Source of the DNA: an uncultured Flavobacteriales bacterium
GTDB lineage: Bacteria > Bacteroidota > Bacteroidia > Flavobacteriales > Schleiferiaceae
Assembly (NCBI GenBank): GCA_913055685.1
Contig: CAJXKC010000002.1
Coordinates: 558,001-622,000 of the forward strand
Direction of reading: 5' to 3'
Length of the DNA: 64,000 bases
The translations under genes and the position numbers were made by a program. Below the pieces are notes generated by a model. The model saw nothing but the letters and a program-made list of their open reading frames with translations, was not told the origin of the DNA and did no database searches. Positions 25,967 to 36,809 of this stretch are shown here, one piece after another; position 1 is the stretch's first letter; the number at the start of each line of letters is the position of its first letter.

Positions 25967-26751
25967 TGGAAAACTTCGCGATAATTAGTGCTTTTAGCGA
26001 TATCGAGCATGGCCGCCTGGGGAACAACGCGGCGGTAATCCTAAGCCAGAATCGCTTGGAAAAAAGCGAGATGTCGGCCATAGCCTTTGAATTACAACAA
26101 CCGGCCACCACTTTCCTATTCCCAATTAAGCCGGGTCACTACGAGGTCTTTTGGTTTGCACCAGATGGAGAAATTGACCTATGTGGACATGGTAGCCTCG
26201 CCGCGGCAGCCTTTCTAAATAATTTTAAAAGCGAAGAAAAAGCTGTTCTGCACTACGAGAAGGGTTTTATCAAGGTAGGCTACGAAAACAACTCGCATTA
26301 TTTATGGATCGACCCAATTGAAGTAATCGATCACCAAAAGGCTCCTGAAGGCTTAGAAAGCGCATTAGGCAAGGAAATTCACGATTACTTCACCACTGCC
26401 AATAAGCATATAGTAATACTAAAATCGGAGGAAGATGTCCAAAGCATGAAACCTGATTTTAATGCTCTGGCTAAACTAGAGCCTTTTGGTTATGCGGTGA
26501 GCGCACCGGCTAAGGAGGTCGATTTCGTTTCCCGCACCTTGGTACCAAAAGTCCAACAACTAGAAGACCATGCTACAGGATCTTCTCATGCAGTTTTAGT
26601 TCCTTTTTGGGCTGAGCGTTTAATGAAGTCTGAAATGGAATCGCTGCAGTTAAGCCCGAGGGGCGGCGCTTTTCATAGTGAAATTCATATGAACAAAGTG
26701 CTCCTAAAGGGCCAAACTCGACTAATAGTACAGGGCCAATACCCTTTATAA
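25966..26751 (+). CDS. PhzF-family isomerase-like protein with altered catalytic site
   Basis: 261 residues of the diaminopimelate-epimerase-like fold: N-terminal GNNAAVIL, the LCGHGSLAAAAF loop and the second-half DHATGSSHAVLVP motif. In canonical PhzF the active-site Glu lies in a SET(T/A)F motif; the matching stretch here is QQPATTFLF with Ala47. The usual isomerase chemistry may therefore be lost or changed. It is coupled to the MFS gene upstream (one-base overlap) and followed after two bases by the AlbA_2 gene. Confidence 0.82.
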   Translation: MENFAIISAFSDIEHGRLGNNAAVILSQNRLEKSEMSAIAFELQQPATTFLFPIKPGHYEVFWFAPDGEIDLCGHGSLAAAAFLNNFKSEEKAVLHYEKGFIKVGYENNSHYLWIDPIEVIDHQKAPEGLESALGKEIHDYFTTANKHIVILKSEEDVQSMKPDFNALAKLEPFGYAVSAPAKEVDFVSRTLVPKVQQLEDHATGSSHAVLVPFWAERLMKSEMESLQLSPRGGAFHSEIHMNKVLLKGQTRLIVQGQYPL

Positions 26752-26753
26752 AT

Positions 26754-27458
26754 ATGGAACTAGACTGGGACAAAGGTTTTCGTGGTCCGGATCTAGAAAA
26801 AGCCACGGGTGATCCAGAAGAACTAAGAGCTTTCTTGCGTGAAGGTGAACATCAGGAACAAGATTTTAAGTTCCGAATTGACTCATCCACAAAAATAGCC
26901 CGCACTCTTTCCGCTTTTGCCAATACCGATGGGGGCCGACTACTAATTGGCGTCAAAGACAATGGCAAGGTCACCGGGATTATTCCTGATGAAGAGTACT
27001 TTATGATTGAAGGAGCAGCGGATCTTTATTGCGATCCCAAAGTGAAATTCGATTACGAATTATTTGATTATGAGGACAAGCTGGTATTAGTGATTGACGT
27101 TCCTCCCTCTGCAGAGAGACCACATTTTGTAAAGGAAAAAGATGGCAAGCGACAGGCCTACATTAGGCAAGACGACGAAAACTTTGCAGCCAATAAGGTT
27201 ATTCTGCGCTTTCTACGCGATCGAAAGCCGGATGAAAAAAGAAAAAACCTAGTCGCCTATGGTCCAGCCGAGCGAAGCTTATTTGACCTTTTAAGTACCG
27301 AAACCGAAATTTCGCTGAGCAAATTCGCTCGCAGCGCTAAGATACCCTTATGGCGTGCGGAAAAAATAATGGCCCTTTTTCTTAAATGGGGCATCCTAAG
27401 CTATGTAGCCACCGACAAGGGTATTCGCTTTCGTTTAAAGGAAGAAGCTACAGATTAA
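26754..27458 (+). CDS. AlbA_2 (Schlafen-type) putative DNA-binding protein
   Basis: 234 residues. Residues about 30-155 match the AlbA_2 domain: E-x-Q-x-F-E/F-K motif near HQEQDFKFRIDSS, FANTDGGRLLIGVKDNGKV, and IDVPPSAERPHF followed by AYIRQDDEN. The C-terminal 70 residues look like a winged helix (TEISLSKFARSAKIPLWRAEKIMAL). Likely a transcriptional regulator; the target is unknown. It is the last gene of a three-gene run and ends 11 bases inside the convergent Zn-ribbon gene. Confidence 0.82.
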   Translation: MELDWDKGFRGPDLEKATGDPEELRAFLREGEHQEQDFKFRIDSSTKIARTLSAFANTDGGRLLIGVKDNGKVTGIIPDEEYFMIEGAADLYCDPKVKFDYELFDYEDKLVLVIDVPPSAERPHFVKEKDGKRQAYIRQDDENFAANKVILRFLRDRKPDEKRKNLVAYGPAERSLFDLLSTETEISLSKFARSAKIPLWRAEKIMALFLKWGILSYVATDKGIRFRLKEEATD

Positions 27459-27699
27459 AGATATCCAACTCCGCCAAGCCCTCATCTAAGTTCCCATACC
27501 AGTCAATTAAGGCGGAACTTTCGCCGCAACCACCATATTCTTGCGGGCAATAAACTTTTTGGTGATTGAATCCGCAATACTCACAGCGCCCTAGGTTATC
27601 AAAAAGATCAATGTCTTGTCCGCATTGTAAACAATTCCAATCTTTTTCTTGCCTTTCTTGCCAGGCACATTGAGGGCATTTCGCTTTGGGGTCACTCAT
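27448..27699 (-). CDS. Small multi-CxxC zinc-ribbon protein
   Basis: 83 residues with four CxxC pairs (CPQC 8-11, CLQC 23-26, CEYC 39-42, and CPQEYGGC near 51-58), expected to bind two zinc ions like a double zinc ribbon. No named family was recognised. It is convergent with the AlbA_2 gene, overlapping its last 11 bases, and divergent from the ABC-F gene. Confidence 0.65.
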   Translation of the reverse strand: MSDPKAKCPQCAWQERQEKDWNCLQCGQDIDLFDNLGRCEYCGFNHQKVYCPQEYGGCGESSALIDWYGNLDEGLAELDIFNL

Positions 27700-27767
27700 C
27701 TTGCAAAGAAAATCAATCCATTCCTAAAAGTATTAGCCTTTGCAATGGTCATCCCTTTTATTCTATC

Positions 27768-30454
<2,687 letters not shown>

Positions 30455-30459
30455 GCTCT

Positions 30460-30490
30460 CAAATGTAGAGAGCAAGGCCAAGATTTGCAA
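30460..30490 (-). promoter_or_regulatory. Bacteroidota promoter immediately upstream of alkB
   Basis: On the minus strand: TTG (30490-30488), 20-base spacer, then TACATTTG (30467-30460), a perfect TAnnTTTG match. It ends five bases before the alkB ATG, so the transcript would be leaderless or nearly so, or an internal Met is used. Confidence 0.45.
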
Positions 30491-30586
30491 GCCAATCAAG
30501 CTTCCAGCGGTGAACTATAATGAACTAATGTAGTTATGCTAATCTCAGAAATGTCCTAAATTCGGGCCTCACCAAAAAACAAAAAT

Positions 30587-33500
30587 ATGCGCAAGTTTAT
30601 TCTACTACTATCAATCCTTATAAGTGTACCCAGCTTAGCTCAGGATAGTATTCCCCAAAAGGATCTCAATGATTTGAAATTCAGAGCTATTGGTCCAGCA
30701 GGAATGAGTGGCAGAATTACGGCAATTAAAGTAGACCCTCGCAATAAAAATAGTATTTATGCGGGCTCCGCTTCGGGCGGATTGTGGCATAGCACAAATG
30801 GAGGTACTTCTTGGCAATGCATTTTCAATAATGAAAAGGTTAGCAGTATCGGAGCCTTGGCCTTAGACCCGCAAAACCCCGACATCATTTGGGCGGGAAC
30901 CGGCGAGGGTAATCCTCGTAACTCCAATACTGGTGGTGAAGGAATATACCTTTCTCGTGATGGTGGCAAAACCTGGAACTTGATGGGATTGGAGCAAACC
31001 AGACATATCCATCGCATTATCGTGCATCCCAGCAATTCCGATATCATTTATGTAGCAGCAATTGGAAATCCTTGGGCCGACTCAGAGCACCGGGGTGTTT
31101 ATAAGTCTACTGATGGCGGAAAAAATTGGACTAAAATCCTCTATCAAAACAATCGCACTGGTGCAGCGGAAATGGTTATGGATCCGCAAAACCCGGATAA
31201 ACTTATCGTTAATATGTGGGAGCATCACCGCGATCCTTGGTTTTTTAAGTCAGGGGGAAAAGGCAGCGGTTTATTCATCACTTACGATGGTGGGGAAAGC
31301 TGGCAAAAGAAGACGGACAAAGACGGACTTCCCAAAGGTGAATTAGGTCGTATGGGTATTGCCATTGCCGCTTCACAACCCTCTCGAGTTTATGCATTTA
31401 TTGAGAAAAAGGGAAAGAATGCCTTATACCGGAGTGAGGATGGCGGAAACAAATGGCGTATGATTTCTCAGGATGACAATATTGGTAACCGTCCTTTCTA
31501 TTATGCCGAGATCTATGTAGATCCCAAAAATGAAAACCGCGTGTATAGCATTTGGTCCACTATCTCACGTAGTGAGGATGGCGGTAAAACTTGGCGCGTG
31601 ATAGCACCTTATAACTATATTCATCCCGATCATCACGCTTTATTCATTCATCCCGAAGATCCCAATTACCTTATTAATGGTAATGATGGCGGCATGAATA
31701 TTAGTCGCGACCGTGGCGAAACTTGGCGATTTGTAAACAACCTTCCCCTCGCTCAATTTTACCATATCAGCTACGATATGGACCTGCCCTATAATGTATA
31801 TGGGGGAATGCAAGACAATGGCTCTTGGAAAGGTCCCGCTTACGTTTGGAAAGCAGATGGCATTCGCAACGATTATTGGGAAGAGCTTTATTTCGGTGAT
31901 GGATTTGATGTAGTTCCAGATCCTTTGGATAAGGACTATGCCTATGCTCAAAGTCAGGAGGGCTACGTAGGCCGCGTACACACTCCCAGTGGATATACCG
32001 AGATGATACGCCCTGTTCACCCTGAGGCCAAAAACTTACGCTTTAACTGGAATGCTCCCATCGCTTTAAATCCTTTCGATCAAAAGACGCTCTATTTCGG
32101 CGCTCAGTATGTATTTAAAAGCATGGATCAAGGGAAGTCATGGAGCCTAATTTCGCCCGACCTAACCAGCAATGACAGCACAAAACAGAATTATGGTGAA
32201 AGCGGTGGTCTCACCTATGATGTTACGGGAGCCGAAAACTACACTACCCTGCTTTGCATTAGTCCTTCTAGCCAAGAAAAAGGCTTAATCTGGACCAGTT
32301 CCGATGATGGAAAACTACATCTAAGCAAAGATGGTGGTCAAAACTGGCAAGACCTTTCCTCTAAATTGAAAGCTATGCCCGAAGGAGCGTGGATTCCTCA
32401 AGTGGTGGTAAGTAAGCATAAGAAAGGGGCGGCATTTGTGGTAGCGAATGATTACCGTCGAGGAAATGAAAAAGCAATGCTCTTTTATACCGACAATTAC
32501 GGAAAGAGTTTTAAGAATATTGGAGCCTCCCTCCCAGCCTATGTAATTAGTGTGGCTCAGGATCCCAAAGACCCTCAGCTCATATTCGCGGGCACTCAAA
32601 GAGGTCTATACTTTAGCTGGGACCTAGGGAAGCACTGGCAAAAATGGAGCAAGGATCTTCCCACCACTTTGGTGTCGGACATCAAGATTCATCCGCGTGA
32701 AGACGACCTAATCCTAGGAACTTTTGGTCGTTCTGCTTTTATTCTAGATGGCTTGGAGGTACTACGCGCCCGTATTGCCGAGGAGCGCGAAGGTAAAGAG
32801 CCTAAACTAGCCTTATACCTAGAGCAAGATCCTTACCGCGTAGCTTATAAGCGTGCCGATGGTTCGCGTTTCCCAGCCGATGGTACCTTTAAAGGAGAAA
32901 ACCGCGCTAGTGGCTTAATCACTTATGTGTATCACAATTTTGATAAGAAAGATTCGATAAAGGCTAAAGACTTGCATTTTGAGATTTTAAACCCATCCGG
33001 CGAAAGCCTACGTAGCTTCTACCGCAAGCTCCCCGAGAAAGGCTTAAATCGCTTTGGCATTAGTTTACGTCATCGCGGACTAGGCTTCCCATCAAAAAAT
33101 GGAAAAATTAATGATACTACCGAAAGAGCACCTTTAAGCTTAGTGAGTGGTAGCTATATTCTCCGTCTTAGTTATGGTGGTGAGGTAGCCGAGCAAAAAT
33201 TTGATTACCACCCTGACCCCCGCATTAATATTAGTGTTGAGCAGGAAAAAGCGAACTTTAATTTTGCCCAGGAATTTGACCAGAGTTTGGCACCATTGCA
33301 CGAGGCGATTGATTATTTAAAACGCAGTAAAAAAGCTATTTCCATCGCCGAAAGTGCGGCAGAACTCTATCTAGACCAGAAGCAAGCAAAGGCTTTCACT
33401 GACTCCATAAAGTCTATCAAAAAGGAGCTAAAGCGTTTAGAAGAGGTTGTTTATGGTAAGGAGGTAGATGGTTACTACGATCAACCACAAACCCTTTCTT

Positions 33501-33691
33501 CAAAATACGGGGCGGCCATGTCCTATCTACGTCGCTCATGGTCTGGAGTTCCTAGTCAGGCTCAGATCTTAGCCGAGGACTATGCTAAGAGTCAGGATGA
33601 GTTCCTACAAAGCCTAAATCAGTTCAAAGAAGAACATTGGACCCGGTACAATGAACTGATAAACCAGTACCAGTTAAAACTTAACCCTTAA
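30587..33691 (+). CDS. Secreted sortilin/BNR-repeat beta-propeller protein
   Basis: A 1034-residue exported protein with a signal peptide (MRKFILLLSILISVPSLAQ). It carries many BNR/Asp-box repeats such as STNGGTSW, SRDGGKTWN, STDGGKNW, SEDGGKTWR and SRDRGETWR, giving one or two VPS10/sortilin-type beta-propellers over residues ~30-700. A C-terminal helical region (~880-1034) follows. Bacteroidota members of this type are labelled glycosyl hydrolase or VPS10 without biochemical proof. Its stop overlaps the start of the FAD-oxidoreductase gene by one base. Confidence 0.85.
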   Translation: MRKFILLLSILISVPSLAQDSIPQKDLNDLKFRAIGPAGMSGRITAIKVDPRNKNSIYAGSASGGLWHSTNGGTSWQCIFNNEKVSSIGALALDPQNPDIIWAGTGEGNPRNSNTGGEGIYLSRDGGKTWNLMGLEQTRHIHRIIVHPSNSDIIYVAAIGNPWADSEHRGVYKSTDGGKNWTKILYQNNRTGAAEMVMDPQNPDKLIVNMWEHHRDPWFFKSGGKGSGLFITYDGGESWQKKTDKDGLPKGELGRMGIAIAASQPSRVYAFIEKKGKNALYRSEDGGNKWRMISQDDNIGNRPFYYAEIYVDPKNENRVYSIWSTISRSEDGGKTWRVIAPYNYIHPDHHALFIHPEDPNYLINGNDGGMNISRDRGETWRFVNNLPLAQFYHISYDMDLPYNVYGGMQDNGSWKGPAYVWKADGIRNDYWEELYFGDGFDVVPDPLDKDYAYAQSQEGYVGRVHTPSGYTEMIRPVHPEAKNLRFNWNAPIALNPFDQKTLYFGAQYVFKSMDQGKSWSLISPDLTSNDSTKQNYGESGGLTYDVTGAENYTTLLCISPSSQEKGLIWTSSDDGKLHLSKDGGQNWQDLSSKLKAMPEGAWIPQVVVSKHKKGAAFVVANDYRRGNEKAMLFYTDNYGKSFKNIGASLPAYVISVAQDPKDPQLIFAGTQRGLYFSWDLGKHWQKWSKDLPTTLVSDIKIHPREDDLILGTFGRSAFILDGLEVLRARIAEEREGKEPKLALYLEQDPYRVAYKRADGSRFPADGTFKGENRASGLITYVYHNFDKKDSIKAKDLHFEILNPSGESLRSFYRKLPEKGLNRFGISLRHRGLGFPSKNGKINDTTERAPLSLVSGSYILRLSYGGEVAEQKFDYHPDPRINISVEQEKANFNFAQEFDQSLAPLHEAIDYLKRSKKAISIAESAAELYLDQKQAKAFTDSIKSIKKELKRLEEVVYGKEVDGYYDQPQTLSSKYGAAMSYLRRSWSGVPSQAQILAEDYAKSQDEFLQSLNQFKEEHWTRYNELINQYQLKLNP

Positions 33692-34941
33692 TGAATAAAG
33701 CATACGATGCCATTATTATTGGTGGTGGAGTTTCTGGCTTAATCGCAGCCAAGGAATTAGAAGCCTATCATCTAAATACACTACTTATAGATAGTGAGCC
33801 GCAAGCAGGGGGACGCTTAAAAACGGATCGCCTAGACGGTTTCCAACTCGATCATGGCTTTCAGGTACTATTGAGTGCTTACCCAATGGTAAAGAAACAC
33901 TTAGACCTCTCGCAGCTAGAATGTGAAGCTTTTGAGTCAGGTGCCTATTGCTTCGATACTAAAAAAGGCTTCGAGGTTCTCGATGTTAAACGAAACCCAG
34001 CTGCCTATTTAAAAATGGCCTTTAGTCCAATTGGCAGCTTTGGTGATAAGCTAAAAGTTGCCAAATTACGCCGTGAGGTACTCCATAAAACTGAGGAAGA
34101 GATTTATAATGAACCGGATACCTCTACCCTCTCCTTTTTGCAGCAATATGGCTTTAGCGATAAGATTATTGATCGTTTTTTTAAGCCTTTCTTTGGCGGC
34201 ATATTTTTAGAACATCAGCTCGAAACTTCCAGTCGACAGTTCCAATACATCTTCAAAATGTTTGCGCAAGGCGAAGCCCTTCTACCAAAAAAGGGAATTG
34301 CCGCAATCGCCGAGCAATTAAAAGGTCAATTACAGCGTACCGAATTTCGCTTCAATAGCAAAGTGAAATCTATTCTTGGTCAGGCAGTGCAATTAGAAGA
34401 CGGCACGGAATTTCAGGCAAAACAAATAATTATTGCGGGTGACCCATCGGCCATTATGCCTCAATATCAGTCGGATGTAAGCTGGAATAGTACCCTGCAG
34501 TTATATTTTAGCGGACCTAAAGGCCCCCTTTGTCGGAAAAAAATCGGCTTAAGTTTTAGTAAAGATGGACTTATAAGTAATGTCGCTTGTTTATCCCAGG
34601 TGCAGCCTTCCTATGGTAATGGTCAATCTGAATTGTACCAGGTAAGTTTGCGCGAGGAATTGAAAGCTAGTGAGCAGGAAATGGTGGAAAAAATTAAGCG
34701 CGAGTTACAGTTAATCGTTGGCAATGGATTACGCGATTGGAAATTCTTGCGTAGCTATCATGTAAGGCACTCCTTACCCCGCTTATCGAACCTGGCTTAC
34801 GAGCGTCCCTTCGAAGAAAGCCGCCTTGCCGATGGGATATATATCGCTGGCGATCATTTATTAAACCCTAGCTTAAATGCCGCAATGCTAAGCGGCGAAT
34901 TGGCCGCTAAGGCCCTGATTCTAAATCATCAAAACAAATGA
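33691..34941 (+). CDS. FAD-dependent amine-oxidase/phytoene-desaturase-like oxidoreductase
   Basis: 416 residues. The dinucleotide-binding motif IIIGGGVSGLIAAKEL is at residues 6-21 with the acidic end at LLIDSEPQAGGRL. The C-terminal FAD contact is DGIYIAGDHLLNPSLNAAM. This is the flavin amine oxidase/protoporphyrinogen oxidase/carotenoid desaturase superfamily; the substrate is not evident. It is coupled to the propeller gene upstream (one-base overlap) and to a small gene downstream (4-base overlap). No carotenoid synthesis genes are adjacent. Confidence 0.8.
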   Translation: MNKAYDAIIIGGGVSGLIAAKELEAYHLNTLLIDSEPQAGGRLKTDRLDGFQLDHGFQVLLSAYPMVKKHLDLSQLECEAFESGAYCFDTKKGFEVLDVKRNPAAYLKMAFSPIGSFGDKLKVAKLRREVLHKTEEEIYNEPDTSTLSFLQQYGFSDKIIDRFFKPFFGGIFLEHQLETSSRQFQYIFKMFAQGEALLPKKGIAAIAEQLKGQLQRTEFRFNSKVKSILGQAVQLEDGTEFQAKQIIIAGDPSAIMPQYQSDVSWNSTLQLYFSGPKGPLCRKKIGLSFSKDGLISNVACLSQVQPSYGNGQSELYQVSLREELKASEQEMVEKIKRELQLIVGNGLRDWKFLRSYHVRHSLPRLSNLAYERPFEESRLADGIYIAGDHLLNPSLNAAMLSGELAAKALILNHQNK

Positions 34942-35189
34942 GAATAGTAGGCCCCATACCCCACCCTAAGTTTAAAGTGATGCTTTACGCCCAAGAACAA
35001 CATTGGTACGTAGAGATTGAAACCGGTCCCATGAAACAATGTTTTAAGGTCCCCAAGGCCCGCGCCGCTAGTCAAGCGGAGGTGCAAAAATGGCTTGACC
35101 AAGAGTTTAATGAGGAGGCCTACCGGATTTTTGAGGCGATGTACAAAAACTACAAGGCTTCGGCCGATCGAAATTTGGACAAAGCATAA
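34938..35189 (+). CDS. Small conserved-looking protein of unknown function
   Basis: 83 residues, no signal peptide or membrane helix. A short beta-rich N-terminal half (PHPKFKVMLYAQEQHWYVEIE) is followed by a helical C-terminus. No family was recognised. It overlaps the FAD-oxidoreductase stop by four bases (ATGA), a strong sign of a real, co-translated gene, and it ends at a strong terminator. Confidence 0.6.
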   Translation: MRIVGPIPHPKFKVMLYAQEQHWYVEIETGPMKQCFKVPKARAASQAEVQKWLDQEFNEEAYRIFEAMYKNYKASADRNLDKA

Positions 35190-35215
35190 AAAAGGGGCCT
35201 TAAGCCCCTTTTTTT
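35188..35215. terminator. Bidirectional terminator between the 34938 gene and the thioredoxin gene
   Basis: AAAAAAGGGGC, loop CTTAA, GCCCCTTTTTTT. The A and T runs make it usable on both strands. It includes the stop codon of the upstream plus-strand gene and the edge of the stop codon of the minus-strand gene. Confidence 0.85.
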
Positions 35216-35807
35216 ATTTTGAGATTAACTCTGTTAACTCTTTGTCTATAGTAGCTCCGCGGTCGCGAGCATACCATTTTTGCAAATCAATGGTAACCTC
35301 TGCTTTAGGCCGGCCTTCTGCCTTACCATCGAGATGAATCTGCTGGGCAGGTTTAGGACGAGGTCCCCAGGTACCCATCTCATCACCGTTTTCTACATTA
35401 AAGCGGATCAACTTAGGAATGGCTCTTCCGCCATTGGTAAGGTATTGATCCATTAAATCCAGGTTTTCGTCACGTAAGAGAATTTTAAGCCTCACTTTAT
35501 CGCTATACTGGGCTGCCTTAGCCATGAAAGGCAAAGCATGGGCAGCATCGCCGCACCAACCCTCGCTCAGTACTACCCAGTCTTCTTGATGCTCCAATTG
35601 GTCTAGGGCAGCTTTTAATTCATCACTTAGTTCATAACGTTTATCCCACTTATCCATGCGGGCATTGTTCAGGTCGGTATAGTTAAGGAAGTCTTCTGAA
35701 CTAGAACCTCCCGTTGCCAAGCCTTTTGCTCTTAGGTCATTTATTAATTCGCGGTAAGCTTGGTAATCGTATACTTTGCTAGCTGTTTCGGTAGCGGTCA
35801 TATCCAT
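35214..35807 (-). CDS. Single-Cys thioredoxin-fold protein
   Basis: 197 residues of the thioredoxin-family type with WCGDA in place of WCxxC. Cys85 (SEGWCGDAAHA) is the only cysteine in the protein, so it cannot form the usual active-site disulfide. The DLMDQYLTNGGRAIPKLIRF block containing the cis-Pro loop is intact. Role may be in monothiol redox or bacillithiol-type chemistry; this is inference. A second Met at residue 3 is an alternative start. Confidence 0.8.
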   Translation of the reverse strand: MDMTATETASKVYDYQAYRELINDLRAKGLATGGSSSEDFLNYTDLNNARMDKWDKRYELSDELKAALDQLEHQEDWVVLSEGWCGDAAHALPFMAKAAQYSDKVRLKILLRDENLDLMDQYLTNGGRAIPKLIRFNVENGDEMGTWGPRPKPAQQIHLDGKAEGRPKAEVTIDLQKWYARDRGATIDKELTELISK

Positions 35808-35837
35808 TCATTTAGGGTGCAAATTTATAAACGAGAA

Positions 35838-35873
35838 AAGCCACTAAGTATGACTTATGACACTTAGTGGCTT
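35838..35873 (-). terminator. Terminator downstream of the hydroxyacyl-CoA dehydrogenase gene
   Basis: A perfect 12-base-pair inverted repeat (AAGCCACTAAGT/ACTTAGTGGCTT) with a 12-base loop, followed on the minus strand by TTTTCTCGTTT. It lies 25 bases past the stop codon. Confidence 0.7.
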
Positions 35874-35897
35874 ATAGTATTATAGGGCCGCTCTATA

Positions 35898-36785
35898 TTA
35901 TTTGAACTGCGCCGAAATGGTTTCGCTCTTAGGACCTTCGCTGTAATCATAGAAACCTTCACCAGATTTCGCGCCCAACTTGCCTGCGCGCACCATATTT
36001 ACCAATAAAGGACAAGGCGCATACTTAGGATTACCAAATCCTTCATAAAGCACATTAAGGATGGATAGGCAAACGTCCAAACCAATGAAATCAGCTAATT
36101 TCAATGGACCCATAGGGTGAGCCATACCCAATTTCATAATGGTGTCTATTTCTTTAACACCGGCTACTCCCTCGAATAGAGTGATAATAGCCTCATTAAT
36201 CATCGGCATTAAAATACGATTGGAAACAAAGCCTGGGTAGTCATTACACTCAGTTGGCACCTTACCTAGTTTTTCGGAAAGCTCCATAATGGTTTTAGTG
36301 GTAGCATCGGAAGTGGCATAGCCACGGATCACTTCCACCAATTTCATTACTGGTACCGGATTCATGAAGTGCATACCAATTACCTTGTCGGGTCGACCAG
36401 TTACCGCAGCAATCTGTGTTAGGCTAATCGAAGAGGTATTGGAAGCTAAAATGGCTTCGGGCTTAGAATACTTATCCATATCCCCGAAAATCTTCAACTT
36501 CAGCTCTACGTTTTCGGTAGCGGCTTCTACCACCAGATCCACATCGCCCAGCGCTGAGGCCATATCGGTGTGGGTGCTAAGATTAGCCAAGGTGCTTTGC
36601 TTCTTGGCTTCATCGATAACACCTTTACTTACTTGTCGATCTAAATTCTTTTCAATGGTTTTCATTCCGCGCTCTAGGGCAGCGTCTGAAATGTCCACTA
36701 GGTTTACAGTAAAGTCGTTTTGTGCAAAGACATGAGCAATTCCATTACCCATGGTTCCGGCACCAATTACGGCTACTTTTTGCAT
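35898..36785 (-). CDS. 3-hydroxybutyryl-CoA dehydrogenase family protein
   Basis: 295 residues. NAD-binding GxGxxG motif at residues 7-12 (VIGAGTMGNGIAHVFA). The C-terminal domain starts with the catalytic region IGMHFMNPVPVMKLVEVIRG (His in MHFMNP) and later NRILMPMINEA. It oxidises (S)-3-hydroxyacyl-CoA, fitting short-chain fatty-acid or butyrate metabolism. It is upstream of a terminator and separated by 24 bases from the TlpA-like gene. Confidence 0.9.
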   Translation of the reverse strand: MQKVAVIGAGTMGNGIAHVFAQNDFTVNLVDISDAALERGMKTIEKNLDRQVSKGVIDEAKKQSTLANLSTHTDMASALGDVDLVVEAATENVELKLKIFGDMDKYSKPEAILASNTSSISLTQIAAVTGRPDKVIGMHFMNPVPVMKLVEVIRGYATSDATTKTIMELSEKLGKVPTECNDYPGFVSNRILMPMINEAIITLFEGVAGVKEIDTIMKLGMAHPMGPLKLADFIGLDVCLSILNVLYEGFGNPKYAPCPLLVNMVRAGKLGAKSGEGFYDYSEGPKSETISAQFK

Positions 36786-36809
36786 TGTATCTATTTTGAG
36801 ATTTGAGGA

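Noticed and set aside
26754-27458. AlbA_2/Schlafen protein as part of a phage-defence system
   Set aside because: No partner nuclease, helicase or toxin of any known defence system lies next to it; the neighbours are an exporter and a PhzF-like protein.
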